DNA from: Candidatus Brocadia sp. WS118
Lineage (GTDB): Bacteria > Planctomycetota > Brocadiia > Brocadiales > Brocadiaceae
Direction: 5' to 3'
Length of the DNA stretch: 64,000 nt
Assembly (NCBI GenBank): GCA_007618135.1
Contig: PHFX01000151.1
Location: forward strand, 32,873-96,872
The notes beneath the pieces were generated by a model. The model did no database searches and had not been told where the DNA came from. It saw nothing but the letters and a program-made list of their open reading frames with translations. Shown here piece by piece: positions 17,709 through 27,522 of this stretch. Each line of letters begins with the position of its first letter. Positions within the stretch are counted from its first letter, which is position 1. The position numbers and the translations under genes were made by a program.

Positions 17709-20315
17709 ATGTTCATAAAAGATCAGAGTTTTGATTCCAAGAAGATAGACGATCATTATATCATTGAGGCGTACATCCCCGAAGAACACAACTTGAATGT
17801 CTCTGGAGAAGGCCTTCAGCTGACACACCGAAATGAATTAAGACATCCTGTTGGCGTGGTTGCAGCCCGGTCCTTACGGTATTTCAGTACCAATGGCGAA
17901 GATTTTAATATCTTTCGCATACGGGATATGGTCGTCTGGCGCCTCAGACATATTTACAACAGCTTCAACTGGTGGAACGCCTATGTGGTAAATGCAGAGG
18001 GTGAACGGAAATATATGCCCATGTTATATATTGGGGAAAAATTCGGTACCGTAGCAGGAAATGTAGGCGAAGCAGATATTGTACCAAGCGCATTTGAAAA
18101 TGACCGGTGTATCGTCAATCAGGGATGCATAGGAGGTGCAATTTTTGCCGTTGGCTACAGTGAACGAGGGGGATTGTTTAATTCTCCCGACATGTATGGG
18201 GCCAAGACAATTGTTGGAAACAAGCATAAAGGCGCAGGCGTCAGTGTGGTTCACGGTATTACCAAGAATTTAAGATTAATGGCAGAACATACCCTGAAAA
18301 CCAAAGGTAAGCAGATTTCTCACCAGACTATTTGCGATGAAATTAAGGAGATGAAAATCGTTATCCTGAACAGGCCAAGACATGAAAAGCTCATTAAAAC
18401 GATCAAAGAACTCGGGGCTCAATTAATTCTCGTTCAGGATGATGATCTTACGCCCACCCTTGCCGTAATAAGGGGGGAAATTGACCTGATTACGGGTGTA
18501 GGTGGAATTCCTGAAGCAATCCTAAGCGCCATTATTATTGAAAAACTGGGTGGTGAAATGCGCTTGAGAATTTTACCCGCTGATGTGGTACAGGATGAAA
18601 AATTATTAGGGAAACTTGAGAATTGGAATCTCTTCAAGAAAAACGAAATAGACATCTTAAAGAATTTTAAAATTGTAAGACCCGGCACTGAGAAAAATGA
18701 TGAAAATCCGTGGAATAAGGTTTGGACCTCGAAGGATTTGTCCAAAGGTACGGATATGGTTTTTACGGCCAGTGTCATTAAAAAAACCCCATGGATACTG
18801 TTTCCTGACGGGAAAGAGGTCCCTGGCGTAAAGCTTGATTCTGAAACGGGAGAAGTAACCGTATATGTGGTTCGTGTTACCAGTAATAACCTTGAAATTA
18901 TTCCCATCATTTATACAACGGGGATTAGTGAATGCATAAAGCGCTATAACGAGATGGAAAAACCTCATGAAAGGATTGATGGTAATTTACTCATTCAATT
19001 GGGAGAGTCGTATGCAGAGTTCGGTAATTTCCAAAAGGCAAAGGAATGCATACAAAAGGCAAGGTCATGTAATAATTGCCACGAGGATTTTGTTCAAAAA
19101 TGCGATTCTCTGTACGAATATATTGCGGGGTTGGATGATCTGACAAGCAAGCCTTTTCAAGTCCCGGAAACTCTGATAGAACACTTCAAAAAGGTGTGTC
19201 AATTAAACAGAAAAGATGATATATGGCTGAAATCCAAGATAATGATTAAAAGATTTTTCGAGTATCTAGGAGACAAGCATTATCATGAGCGTCACTATGA
19301 TGCAGCTCTTTCCTGTTACCGACAGGCCTTACAATACAGCCCGCAGTTGAATCTTTACCGCAAGGTAAATACGATTCAAATGAAAGATATTCTGGAAGAA
19401 TATTTTCATCTGACCGACAAAATATACAGAGAATACCATTACAAGGAATCCAGAGAGTTGGAAAAATATAAACTCGAAACCGCATTGAATGTTTTTTATA
19501 AGAATGAGGCGCAGGTAAAGTCATCGTGCAGAGGACCATGGCTTATCTTTTTCAGGAGGTCGGTATTACATGGGAAAAAGCCTTCCTATAAACTAGCCAT
19601 TCTCATCAAATTATTACGATTATATAAAAAGTTGAATACTGCAGAGAATGGAGAGCTTTCTCTCTTTCTGAGTAGAGAATTTGGCATGATGGACGACGAA
19701 GTAGGTGCTATTCTCAACTATAAGAGGGTACATGAGAAATTCCATTCTGTAGGCGAGCTTTATCGTGTAAAGGGATTGAGTTTGGAAGGTTTGTCGAAAT
19801 TGCTTCTCCCGCGGGTAACCGTAGAGAGCCAAAATGAGCTGGAAGATGCTGATATCCCGCTGAGTATCAGCCTGGTTGAGGTAATGGAAAAAAGATACAA
19901 AAACATGCTGGATGAACTGAAAGAAGGCTACCGGAAAGATGCACAGGAACATTCGTATGCAATGGCGGAGGCGTATCATTACGTGGGCCTGGCGCTTTAC
20001 GATATTGGTGACGACGAGGGCGTAAAAATATATTATGAAAAGGCACTCGTAAAATTTCAGGAGATCATAGAAAAGTTTGAAGGAATTACGCCAGTTAACG
20101 CCCAGTATCGTATTGGCAACCTTTACGAAGAATTAGCCTTGCTATACGAAAAGGAACAGACAGAATATTCCCAAAAGGCGATTGATGCCTATGCACGTAT
20201 CATCGATGAACAGCAATCGGCAAAATTGTTCGGTTCTATACGCGGATTGGTTTCAATCAGAATAGAACAGGCTAAGGATAGGGCGGAATGCCTGAAAAGA
20301 GAATTGCAGCTTTAG
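17709..20315 (+). CDS. Degenerate GlpX-like domain fused to TPR repeats
   Basis: The N-terminal third of this 868-residue protein aligns by eye with class II fructose-1,6-bisphosphatase (GlpX). Matching blocks are MPMLYIGEKFGT (103-114), GGLFNSPDMYGAKTIVGN (about 154-171), VILNRPRHEKLI (218-229) and GVGGIPEAILSAI (263-275). Catalytic features are eroded. The GEGExDEAPM metal region reads NAEGERKYMPM, and the DPLEGTN motif expected near 124-133 reads IVPSAFENDR. From about residue 430 on, TPR-like helices dominate (LGESYAEFGNFQKAKECI, YHYVGLALYDIGDDEG). A CNNCH lies in the TPR part, but with no export signal it is unlikely to bind haem. It is probably a cytoplasmic scaffold or sensor rather than a phosphatase. 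ATG 17709 has only a weak ribosome site. Confidence 0.75.
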   Translation: MFIKDQSFDSKKIDDHYIIEAYIPEEHNLNVSGEGLQLTHRNELRHPVGVVAARSLRYFSTNGEDFNIFRIRDMVVWRLRHIYNSFNWWNAYVVNAEGERKYMPMLYIGEKFGTVAGNVGEADIVPSAFENDRCIVNQGCIGGAIFAVGYSERGGLFNSPDMYGAKTIVGNKHKGAGVSVVHGITKNLRLMAEHTLKTKGKQISHQTICDEIKEMKIVILNRPRHEKLIKTIKELGAQLILVQDDDLTPTLAVIRGEIDLITGVGGIPEAILSAIIIEKLGGEMRLRILPADVVQDEKLLGKLENWNLFKKNEIDILKNFKIVRPGTEKNDENPWNKVWTSKDLSKGTDMVFTASVIKKTPWILFPDGKEVPGVKLDSETGEVTVYVVRVTSNNLEIIPIIYTTGISECIKRYNEMEKPHERIDGNLLIQLGESYAEFGNFQKAKECIQKARSCNNCHEDFVQKCDSLYEYIAGLDDLTSKPFQVPETLIEHFKKVCQLNRKDDIWLKSKIMIKRFFEYLGDKHYHERHYDAALSCYRQALQYSPQLNLYRKVNTIQMKDILEEYFHLTDKIYREYHYKESRELEKYKLETALNVFYKNEAQVKSSCRGPWLIFFRRSVLHGKKPSYKLAILIKLLRLYKKLNTAENGELSLFLSREFGMMDDEVGAILNYKRVHEKFHSVGELYRVKGLSLEGLSKLLLPRVTVESQNELEDADIPLSISLVEVMEKRYKNMLDELKEGYRKDAQEHSYAMAEAYHYVGLALYDIGDDEGVKIYYEKALVKFQEIIEKFEGITPVNAQYRIGNLYEELALLYEKEQTEYSQKAIDAYARIIDEQQSAKLFGSIRGLVSIRIEQAKDRAECLKRELQL

Positions 20316-20350
20316 ATGTTTTTGTCAACCTGTAGTTTACCTTCGTAGTT

Positions 20351-21397
20351 CTATAGCAACCCCATCTTTTCGTCAAATCCGCACATGACGTTCATGTTCT
20401 GTATGGCCTGGCCGGCGGCCCCTTTGATGAGGTTGTCGATGGCAGAGAGGACGATAATGCGGTTTTCAGTGACCTTCGTGGCGATATCACAGAAATTGGT
20501 GTAGATTACGTCTTTTGTTTTGGGCGTTTCATGACCTTCTTTCAAGCGGATAAAGGGTTCTGTGCCATAAAATTCCTTATAAAGCGTATGTATCTCATTG
20601 TCACTGAAGGGCGAATGGCCATTCGCCCCTGCGTTCTTACCGTGTTTCGGTCTGGCATAGATGGTGCACAGGATGCCGCGATTCATAGGGATGAGGTGGG
20701 GGACAAATTGAATAGATACCTTTTGGTTTGTCTTGATGGATAGGATATGTTCGATCTCGGGACTATGACGATGTCCTCCAACGCTGTAAGCCTCGATGTT
20801 CTCATTGCATTCGCAATAGTGGGTATCTTCCCTGGGCTCACGTCCGCGCCCGGACACCCCTGACTTTGCATCTACAATAATATCGTCAGGAAAGACAAGC
20901 CCCTTCATAAGCAAGGGGGCCAGGGCTAATATCGTTGCCGTGGTATAACAACCCGGATTGCCTACCAGTCTGGTCTTTTTGATTTCTTCCCTGAAAAGCT
21001 CAGGAAGGCCATACACGGCTGTTTCAATACCCTTACTGTCTGTGTGCTGCGTCTTATACCACCTTTCGTACAGTGATTTGTCACGGAAACGGTAATCGGC
21101 GCTAAAATCTATGACCTTGATGCCCTTTTGTATAAAGAGGGGAACATATTGCATAGAGACGGTTGGTGGTAATGTAATAAAGGCAATGTCAATATTTGGA
21201 GGGACTTCTTTTTGTTCCATGGTCTCACACGGCAAATCGAGCAGATTTTTTAAGGCAGGAAATATGTCCGATATCCTGGGTCGGTCGGTTCGGCGAACAC
21301 CGAGATAGGTAATCTTTATCTCCGGGTGGCGCAGGAGGATTTTTACAAGCTCGAGGCTGGTATAGGCCGTAGCGCCAAGGATTCCTACTTTTAACAT
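20351..21397 (-). CDS. argC: N-acetyl-gamma-glutamyl-phosphate reductase
   Basis: This 348-residue enzyme starts from ATG 21397, chosen because GGGAG lies eight bases upstream and MLKVGILGATAYTSLELVK is the normal family start; an in-frame ATG at 21433 would add 12 atypical residues. The NAD(P)-binding start is intact. The catalytic cysteine is C150 in VGNPGCYTTATILAL, and the downstream histidine block GGHRHSPEIEH is present. It catalyses the third step of arginine synthesis in the cytoplasm. No other arg gene is in the window. It converges with the GlpX-TPR gene. Confidence 0.93.
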   Translation of the reverse strand: MLKVGILGATAYTSLELVKILLRHPEIKITYLGVRRTDRPRISDIFPALKNLLDLPCETMEQKEVPPNIDIAFITLPPTVSMQYVPLFIQKGIKVIDFSADYRFRDKSLYERWYKTQHTDSKGIETAVYGLPELFREEIKKTRLVGNPGCYTTATILALAPLLMKGLVFPDDIIVDAKSGVSGRGREPREDTHYCECNENIEAYSVGGHRHSPEIEHILSIKTNQKVSIQFVPHLIPMNRGILCTIYARPKHGKNAGANGHSPFSDNEIHTLYKEFYGTEPFIRLKEGHETPKTKDVIYTNFCDIATKVTENRIIVLSAIDNLIKGAAGQAIQNMNVMCGFDEKMGLL

Positions 21398-21644
21398 CGT
21401 TGTGTCTCCCAAATCTGATTCCAAATTAAACAAACCGCCCTTGTCAACAGCATTTTACCCACGAAACACACAAAAAGAAACGAATGGAATTTAGTTATTT
21501 TCGTGTCTTTCGCGGGTAAACTAAAATTCCTAAAGTTCAAGCTAACGTTTCGAGTTATTGAGAAGGGTATAGCCTTTGAGTTTTACCTTCAAGCACTCTG
21601 CTATCTGTCCGTTGGGGCAGTGCGTTTTTGTATAATTGTTATAT

Positions 21645-21848
21645 TCAGTTCTCCGGAGATTTTAATTTTAGCCATTCTTTCAATATTTCCTTTGCCTCTT
21701 CATGCGTATAAAATTGGCCAGATTCTAACTGTGATTGCCCCTTTATTATCTTTTGTTTTACATATAGTGATTCCATTATGTCCTCTAAGGTCACATTTTC
21801 AGGCATCTCTTTTACGATTGATATTACAGACTCTTTAATTGTTGACAT
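21645..21848 (-). CDS. Small antitoxin-like protein, no adjacent toxin seen
   Basis: This 67-residue protein starts MSTIKESVISIVKEMPENVT and continues EDIMESLYVKQKIIKGQ. A glutamine/charge-rich tail ends in AKEILKEWLK. The composition and layout resemble the DUF2281-like or addiction-module antitoxins common in these genomes. AGGAGGTGAG precedes ATG 21848. The next 200 bases on this strand have only short open frames and no RelE/ParE signature, so it is either an orphan or its toxin has decayed. Confidence 0.6.
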   Translation of the reverse strand: MSTIKESVISIVKEMPENVTLEDIMESLYVKQKIIKGQSQLESGQFYTHEEAKEILKEWLKLKSPEN

Positions 21849-22044
21849 ATATTCTCACCTCCTATTTTATAATGTCTTCTGTATTTTACCATGTTATCTG
21901 CTGTTGCGGGCATTTTCTTTTAAAATGAATTTTGAAGGTTTGATCCCCTACCTAAACTATGCTAACTAAACTAACTAAATTTTCCAACTCGTTCCTAAAC
22001 TCTGCTTGCAAACACAAATGATAGAGAAACATCATTTCGAGCAA

Positions 22045-22275
22045 TCAGATTCGTGGAGTCTTGATATTTTTCCATTTTACCGTAGTACCTTTTTTAATTT
22101 CTTCCCGCGCCGCTTTGTAATCCATCAAAAGTTTTTCGTCAGAAAGAAGTTCGGCAGTCGCCTCCCATTCCTCCCTTTCCCTGAGATAATTGATGAAATC
22201 CAGGGCAACACGGGCCTTTTTATCAGAAAGAGTTTCAATCGCTTCCTTTGCCTGTTTTTTAATTGTTATCTCCAT
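22045..22275 (-). CDS. Small antitoxin-like protein
   Basis: This 76-residue protein begins MEITIKKQAKEAIETLSDKK and ends LLMDYKAAREEIKKGTTVKW. The helical middle and the tail (DYKxAxEExKxGxxVxW) resemble RelB/DUF2281-type antitoxin tails. GAGGTAG precedes ATG 22275. No toxin frame is recognisable in the 170 bases after its stop. The gene lies 60 bases upstream of the lon stop region on the same strand. Function is inferred only from general resemblance. Confidence 0.6.
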   Translation of the reverse strand: MEITIKKQAKEAIETLSDKKARVALDFINYLREREEWEATAELLSDEKLLMDYKAAREEIKKGTTVKWKNIKTPRI

Positions 22276-22336
22276 ATGAACTACCTCAATTGTTTTTCCT
22301 TTGTGGCTTTGTGCCTTGGTCGCCTGAATTATTAAG

Positions 22337-24778
22337 CTAAACCTTACTAAAAATCCTTTTCTTTCTCTTTTCCGCTTCCTTTATTCCAAAAACGACCGGC
22401 AACATCTCATCTACCTTCTCTACAAATACAAAGTTCATTTCTTTCTTGGCATTTTCAGGCACTTCGACCAGGTCTTTTTCATTCCGTTTTGGCAGGATAA
22501 CGGTGGTGACTCCTGCCCGTTTGGCCGCAAGCACCTTTTCCTTGATGCCCCCTACCGGCAGAATGCGACCACGCAAGGTAATCTCCCCCGTCATGGCTAC
22601 GTTAGGAACAATCGGTGTTTCCTTCAAGAGTGATATCAATGCCATCGCCATTGTTACGCCCGCTGAAGGCCCATCCTTGGGAATAGCGCCCGCAGGAATG
22701 TGAATATGGAAGTCATATTTATTAAAATCTTTGAAGGTGATCCCCAGTTTCGTTAATTTGGCCCGGATATAACTCATCGCCGCCTGGGCCGATTCCTTCA
22801 TAACATCACCCAACTGTCCTGTCAACAGGAGTTTTCCCGTGCCAGGCATGAAGGTGGCCTCTATAAAGAGGATGTCTCCGCCAGCCTGTGTCCAGGCAAG
22901 ACCTGTTGCCACGCCGGCTTCAGAAGTTCGTTCAGCAGCTTCCGAGAAAAATTTAATCGGTCCTAACAAATTGTGCAGTTGATCGGCTGTTACCATCACA
23001 GATTTTTTTTCGCCTGAGGCAATGTCTTTGGCCGCCTTTCGGCAAATGTGGGCAATTTCACGTTCAAGATTACGAATGCCTGCCTCGCGCGTATAATCAC
23101 TGATGATTGCCCTTATAGCGCCATCATCAATGGTAATGTGTTCTTTCGTGAGTCCATGCTCTTTTAATTGTTTTGGTATGGTAAACTGTTTCGCGATGAA
23201 TACCTTTTCCTCTGCCGTGTATCCGGGAAGTTCCAGCACCTCCATCCGGTCTTTGAGAGCCGGAGGGATAGGATCCAGAATATTTGCCGTTGTAATGAAC
23301 ATTACCTTTGATAGGTCAAAAGGGATATCCAGGTAATTGTCTGAAAATGCATTGTGCTGCTCCGGGTCCAAAACCTCCAGGAGCGCCGCTGAAGGATCGC
23401 CCCGAAAATCAGCGCCAAGTTTATCAATCTCATCAAGCATGAACACCGGATTGTTGGATCCCGCCTTTCGCAATCCCTGGATAATACGGCCGGGCAATGC
23501 ACCGATGTATGTGCGCCGATGACCACGGATCTCAGCCTCGTCTCGCACTCCGCCAAGTGATAAACGGACAAACTTCCTTCCAATAGCGCGCGCAATCGAC
23601 ATTCCCACCGAAGTCTTTCCCGTACCGGGCGGACCCACAAAACACAAAATGGGCCCCTTCATGTCCTGTTTTAATTTTCGAACCGCCAGATATTCCAAAA
23701 TCCTTTCTTTGACCTTTTCCAGGTCATAATGATCTTCGTCCAACACCTTCCGGACTGTCTGAATGTCCAGATTATCCGTTGTGGTAACCGACCATGGGAG
23801 GGCAACCAGCAGGTCGATATATGTCCTGGAAACCGTATATTCTGCAGAGGCAGAAGGCATCTTGGCAAGCCGGTTTAATTCCCGTTCAGCCTCTTTTTTC
23901 GCTTCAGGAGGCATTTTTGCATCCTCAATCTTCTTGGTCAGTTCTTTGATCTCAACGGCACGCTCGTCTCCCTCACCTAATTCTTCCTGGATAGCCTTCA
24001 GTTGCTGCCGCAGGTAATATTCTTTCTGCCCCTTTTCCATCTCGTTTTTTACCTGTGATTGGATCTTGGTAGCCATTTCAAGAACTTCCATTTCGCTGGT
24101 AATCAAAGCAGTTACCTTCTGTAATCGCGTCTTCACATTGATCGCCTCAAGTACTTTTTGCTTTTCTGCGACACTAATGTTCAGATGAGATGCAACCATA
24201 TCAGCTAAACGACTTGGACTGTCAACGTTGACGATTGCTATTTTCAGCTCTTCTGGCAAAGACGGGGCCATGGATATCATACGAACAAACTGGTCTGCTG
24301 CATTCCTCGCCATTGCTTCAGTTTCCATGTCATTCTCAATGATATCTTCGAGAACAGTCGCCTTGACCTTAAAATAAGGTTCCGTTTGAATATATTCATC
24401 AATCTTGATCCTGCTCATACCCTGTACCAGCATCTTTGCAGAGTTATCTGGCATCCGGAGCATCTGAAGCACAACCGCTGCTGTGGCATAATCATACAAA
24501 TCCGACTGCTTGACAACCTTGAGATCTTTGTCTTTTTGTGCCACCAGAGCCAGGAAACGGTTTTCTGCCAAAACGTGATTTAATAGCTTAATATCTCTTT
24601 CGGTAACGACGCTCAAGGCAGCAACCATGTTGGGGAAGACCACCGTGTCTTTCACAGGAAGGAGAGGCATTTCCTTTGGTGTCTTTGGCCGGTCTAACCG
24701 TCCCAATTCTTCTGAGTTAGATTTGTCTTTTGGTTTGACTCCTGCTTTCGATTCGTCTTTTTCTTCATTTTCAGTCAT
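22337..24778 (-). CDS. lon: ATP-dependent protease Lon
   Basis: This 813-residue protein has the complete Lon layout. The N-terminal substrate-binding domain starts at LPVKDTVVFPNM. A helical region follows (EKGQKEYYLRQQLKAIQEELG). The AAA+ ATPase has Walker A GPPGTGKTS and Walker B FMLDEIDKLG. The S16 protease domain contains PKDGPSAGVTMA (catalytic serine) and the ensuing lysine in KEKVLAAKRAG. It degrades misfolded and regulatory proteins in the cytoplasm. It lies 37 bases after hsp20 on the same strand, forming a heat-shock-type cluster with groEL. The ribosome site is weak (GGTGTG before ATG 24778). Confidence 0.97.
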   Translation of the reverse strand: MTENEEKDESKAGVKPKDKSNSEELGRLDRPKTPKEMPLLPVKDTVVFPNMVAALSVVTERDIKLLNHVLAENRFLALVAQKDKDLKVVKQSDLYDYATAAVVLQMLRMPDNSAKMLVQGMSRIKIDEYIQTEPYFKVKATVLEDIIENDMETEAMARNAADQFVRMISMAPSLPEELKIAIVNVDSPSRLADMVASHLNISVAEKQKVLEAINVKTRLQKVTALITSEMEVLEMATKIQSQVKNEMEKGQKEYYLRQQLKAIQEELGEGDERAVEIKELTKKIEDAKMPPEAKKEAERELNRLAKMPSASAEYTVSRTYIDLLVALPWSVTTTDNLDIQTVRKVLDEDHYDLEKVKERILEYLAVRKLKQDMKGPILCFVGPPGTGKTSVGMSIARAIGRKFVRLSLGGVRDEAEIRGHRRTYIGALPGRIIQGLRKAGSNNPVFMLDEIDKLGADFRGDPSAALLEVLDPEQHNAFSDNYLDIPFDLSKVMFITTANILDPIPPALKDRMEVLELPGYTAEEKVFIAKQFTIPKQLKEHGLTKEHITIDDGAIRAIISDYTREAGIRNLEREIAHICRKAAKDIASGEKKSVMVTADQLHNLLGPIKFFSEAAERTSEAGVATGLAWTQAGGDILFIEATFMPGTGKLLLTGQLGDVMKESAQAAMSYIRAKLTKLGITFKDFNKYDFHIHIPAGAIPKDGPSAGVTMAMALISLLKETPIVPNVAMTGEITLRGRILPVGGIKEKVLAAKRAGVTTVILPKRNEKDLVEVPENAKKEMNFVFVEKVDEMLPVVFGIKEAEKRKKRIFSKV

Positions 24779-24815
24779 ATGGTTTCACACCGGATCGAAA
24801 AATATTACCATGAAT

Positions 24816-25265
24816 TTATTGATGAAAATTGATTTTTATTGAGAGTTTTTTAGACGACGATTGCTTTGTCTTTGGCAAAACAACCTGGAGAAAACCATCT
24901 TTATAGGTGGCCTGTATCGTGTCGGTATCAACAGGTTTAGGAATAAATATACTTCGCTCAAAATATCCGTAACGGATTTCTACCTGATAAAAACAGATCT
25001 TTTCGTGTGACGAGGTATCGCTCACGAACCCATGAACTATCAGGATATTTTCTGAAAAGGAAACGTGAATATCCTCCGATTTCATACCCGGTATAGACAT
25101 CTTTACGACGATATCATCCGGAGTTTCATAGACGTCAGCAGGAGGTTGCCATGGGGTTGACGATTGCATAGGAATATTTTTATTAAAGCTAAAAAATTCT
25201 GAAAAAATCTTTTCTAGTTTATTTTCATGGGCGGTAGTTTTGTAGTTATTATAATTTAACGACAT
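24816..25265 (-). CDS. Hsp20/alpha-crystallin small heat-shock protein
   Basis: This 149-residue chaperone has an alpha-crystallin domain: PADVYETPDDIVVKMSIPGM, then ILIVHGFVSDTSS, and the ending GFLQVVLPKT. It binds unfolding proteins in the cytoplasm. GGGAGG lies 15 bases before ATG 25265, a rather long gap. It is directly upstream of lon on the same strand, and a strong terminator separates it from groEL. Confidence 0.93.
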   Translation of the reverse strand: MSLNYNNYKTTAHENKLEKIFSEFFSFNKNIPMQSSTPWQPPADVYETPDDIVVKMSIPGMKSEDIHVSFSENILIVHGFVSDTSSHEKICFYQVEIRYGYFERSIFIPKPVDTDTIQATYKDGFLQVVLPKTKQSSSKKLSIKINFHQ

Positions 25266-25390
25266 CGTGAATCTGCCTGCCTCCCTAAGTTCTCGAAAAA
25301 CGGAATAAATATATCAATTTTTATTTTCAAGTGCAAGAAGTTTACGGATAACAGATTTTGCCAAATCCCAATAAATAAAACACCATCAAC

Positions 25391-25420
25391 AAAAAACCCC
25401 GCAAACTCGCGGGGTTTTTT
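25391..25420 (-). terminator. Strong rho-independent terminator after groEL
   Basis: AAAAAACCCCGC and GCGGGGTTTTTT form a near-perfect stem with a short loop and T runs on both sides, so it may work in both directions. It lies about 60 bases after the groEL stop on the minus strand. Confidence 0.93.
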
Positions 25421-25482
25421 GTTTTATCTGAAGTTGTTAAAATTACTTTAAACTGCCTCGGGATTTCCCCTGTTTATTATTA

Positions 25483-27120
25483 TTAATACATATCTCCGTA
25501 TCCACCATATCCCCCACCTGGCGGCATGGGCGGCATCTTCTTCTTTTCCGGTATCTTGCCCACAATAGCGTCAGTTGTAAGGAGTAAGGTAGAGATGCTG
25601 GCCGCATTTTGCAGTGCCGTCCTGACCACTTTCGTTGGGTCAATAATACCTTCACTGACCATATCACAATACCGGTCTGCGCTGGCGTCATATCCTTCAT
25701 TTCCTTTGGCGGTTTCAACTTTTTGCACAATAATGGCGGCATTTACCCCTGCGTTTGCAGCAATTTGTCTTAAGGGTGCTCTCAATGCCCTGCGGACAAT
25801 ATCAACACCCACAGCTTCATCACCGGAAAGTTTAAGGGTATCCAAAGCCGGAAGACACCTTAAAAGAGCTACACCTCCCCCAGGGAGAATACCCTCTTCA
25901 ACCGCTGCACGGGTGGCATGAAGCGCATCTTCCACGCGGGCTTTTTTTTCCTTCATCTCGCTTTCGGTTGCGGCTCCCACATTAATTTGTACCACACCGC
26001 CGGCCATCTTTGCCAGCCGTTCCTGAAGCTTTTCACGGTCGTAATCTGAAGTAGTTATGGAAATCTCCTTTTTGATCTGTTCAATACGTGCTTTGATCTT
26101 TTTGCTGTCGCCTGCCCCTTCGATGATGATCGTATTTTCCTTATCGATCTCAACTTTCTTTGCGCGCCCAAGGTCTTTTATCTGGATAGTTTCCATATTG
26201 ATTCCAAGATCTTCAAAGACCGCCTGACCGCCGGTAAGAATTGCAATGTCTTCCAGCATGGCCTTGCGTTTATCTCCAAACCCCGGGGCCTTCACCGCTG
26301 CACATTTCAGCGCACCGCGAAGTTTATTAACTACCAGGAGAGTCAATGCCTCTCCTTCTATTTCTTCGGCGATAATTAAGAGGGGACTTCCTGTTTGAGA
26401 AATCTTTTCCAGGAGAGGAACCAACACCTTCGCCGTAGTAATTTTCTTCTCGTGAATTAAAATATAGGCGTCCTCTAATACGCATTGCATTGCATTGGGA
26501 TTCGTGACAAAATAAGGTGACAGATACCCTTTATCAAACTGCAATCCTTCAATCCATTTTGCATCAGTTTGCAGGCTTTTACCCTCTTCGACCGTTATGA
26601 CCCCGTCTTTTCCAACTTTTTCCATGGCATCAGCTATAATCTTGCCAATTTCCGTATCGTAATTTGAAGCAACAGTTGCGACCTGTTCAATCTCTTTTCG
26701 CCCTTTTGTAGCGATACTCATTTCTTTTAATTTTTTTACTATTGCCTCAACGGCCTTATCAACACCACGTTTCAGCGCCATCGCGTTCGCACCAGCCGTT
26801 ACATTTTTCAATCCTTCAACAAATATGGCTTCCGCAAGTACCGTTGCTGTCGTGGTACCGTCACCGGCAACATCACTGGTTTTTGAAGCAACGGATTTTA
26901 CCATTTGTGCACCAATATTTTGCATATGGTCTGAAAGTTCTATCTCCTTCGCAACGGTAACGCCATCCTTTGTTATGGTAGGGGAACCAAAACTTTTTTG
27001 TATGATAACGTTACGACCCCGCGGACCCAACGTAATCTTTACGGCATCCGCCAGTTGTTTAACGCCAAGCTTAACGGTATCAAGTGCATCATGATCGAAT
27101 ATAATCTTTTTTGCCGACAT
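25483..27120 (-). CDS. groEL: Chaperonin GroEL (Hsp60)
   Basis: The product is 545 residues from ATG 27120, where GGAGG precedes and [12 protein letters not shown] is the family start; the in-frame codon at 27153 is too far upstream. The hallmark blocks [31 protein letters not shown] and [15 protein letters not shown] are all present. The tail reads [17 protein letters not shown], a Gly/Tyr variant of the usual GGM repeat. It folds proteins in the cytoplasm with GroES, but no groES is adjacent in the window, as occurs for extra or separated groEL copies. No CIRCE element was found upstream. Confidence 0.97.
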   Translation of the reverse strand: MSAKKIIFDHDALDTVKLGVKQLADAVKITLGPRGRNVIIQKSFGSPTITKDGVTVAKEIELSDHMQNIGAQMVKSVASKTSDVAGDGTTTATVLAEAIFVEGLKNVTAGANAMALKRGVDKAVEAIVKKLKEMSIATKGRKEIEQVATVASNYDTEIGKIIADAMEKVGKDGVITVEEGKSLQTDAKWIEGLQFDKGYLSPYFVTNPNAMQCVLEDAYILIHEKKITTAKVLVPLLEKISQTGSPLLIIAEEIEGEALTLLVVNKLRGALKCAAVKAPGFGDKRKAMLEDIAILTGGQAVFEDLGINMETIQIKDLGRAKKVEIDKENTIIIEGAGDSKKIKARIEQIKKEISITTSDYDREKLQERLAKMAGGVVQINVGAATESEMKEKKARVEDALHATRAAVEEGILPGGGVALLRCLPALDTLKLSGDEAVGVDIVRRALRAPLRQIAANAGVNAAIIVQKVETAKGNEGYDASADRYCDMVSEGIIDPTKVVRTALQNAASISTLLLTTDAIVGKIPEKKKMPPMPPGGGYGGYGDMY

Positions 27121-27209
27121 GTCGAAGTATCCTCCAAAATTTTTTACCAGCAATTAAAGCAAATCATATATCTGGGTCAACATTAGCAAAACAAATGCCT
27201 TCCGCTTCA

Positions 27210-27395
27210 TCATATTAACACATATCGTTTAATGATACGCAACATCTTATAATTCAATAATATAGGCAAAACCACGTCTAGCATGAAAAATAATGAAATG
27301 ATCCACTTTTGAGCAGGCATGCCATTATGACAGCATTCGCATTTAGACAATTCCTGTTTATGTGTCAATATGACAGACGTTTTGGTTTTTACCAT
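27210..27395 (-). CDS. Possible small membrane protein with CECCH motif
   Basis: This 61-codon frame starts at ATG 27395, with AAGGAG five bases upstream. The product has a short polar start with CECCH and then one long hydrophobic segment (WIISLFFMLDVVLPILLNY) and a basic tail. CECCH fits CxxCH, but there is no preceding export signal, so haem attachment is doubtful. The strong ribosome site and single membrane helix are the only support. No family is recognised. Confidence 0.4.
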   Translation of the reverse strand: MVKTKTSVILTHKQELSKCECCHNGMPAQKWIISLFFMLDVVLPILLNYKMLRIIKRYVLI

Positions 27396-27522
27396 CAACA
27401 CTCCTTAATAATTCGTTATCATAAATGGCAAGGTCTGTATCCGCCAGATCATGAAGGTGGCTATCATCTATAAAAGCTCTAAAAAATGACCCATTTTTGT
27501 TAACCGAACCAATGTTGGCATG

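Noticed and set aside
19060..19085. CNNCH haem motif in the GlpX-TPR protein
   Set aside because: The protein has no export signal, and a single CxxCH in a helical TPR region is expected by chance.
23302..23868. Minus-strand frames of 112 and 65 codons inside lon
   Set aside because: Offset frames of the AAA+ part of Lon; no independent evidence.
27121..27210. Possible CIRCE operator for groEL
   Set aside because: The required TTAGCACTC...GAGTGCTAA pattern is not present upstream of the gene.
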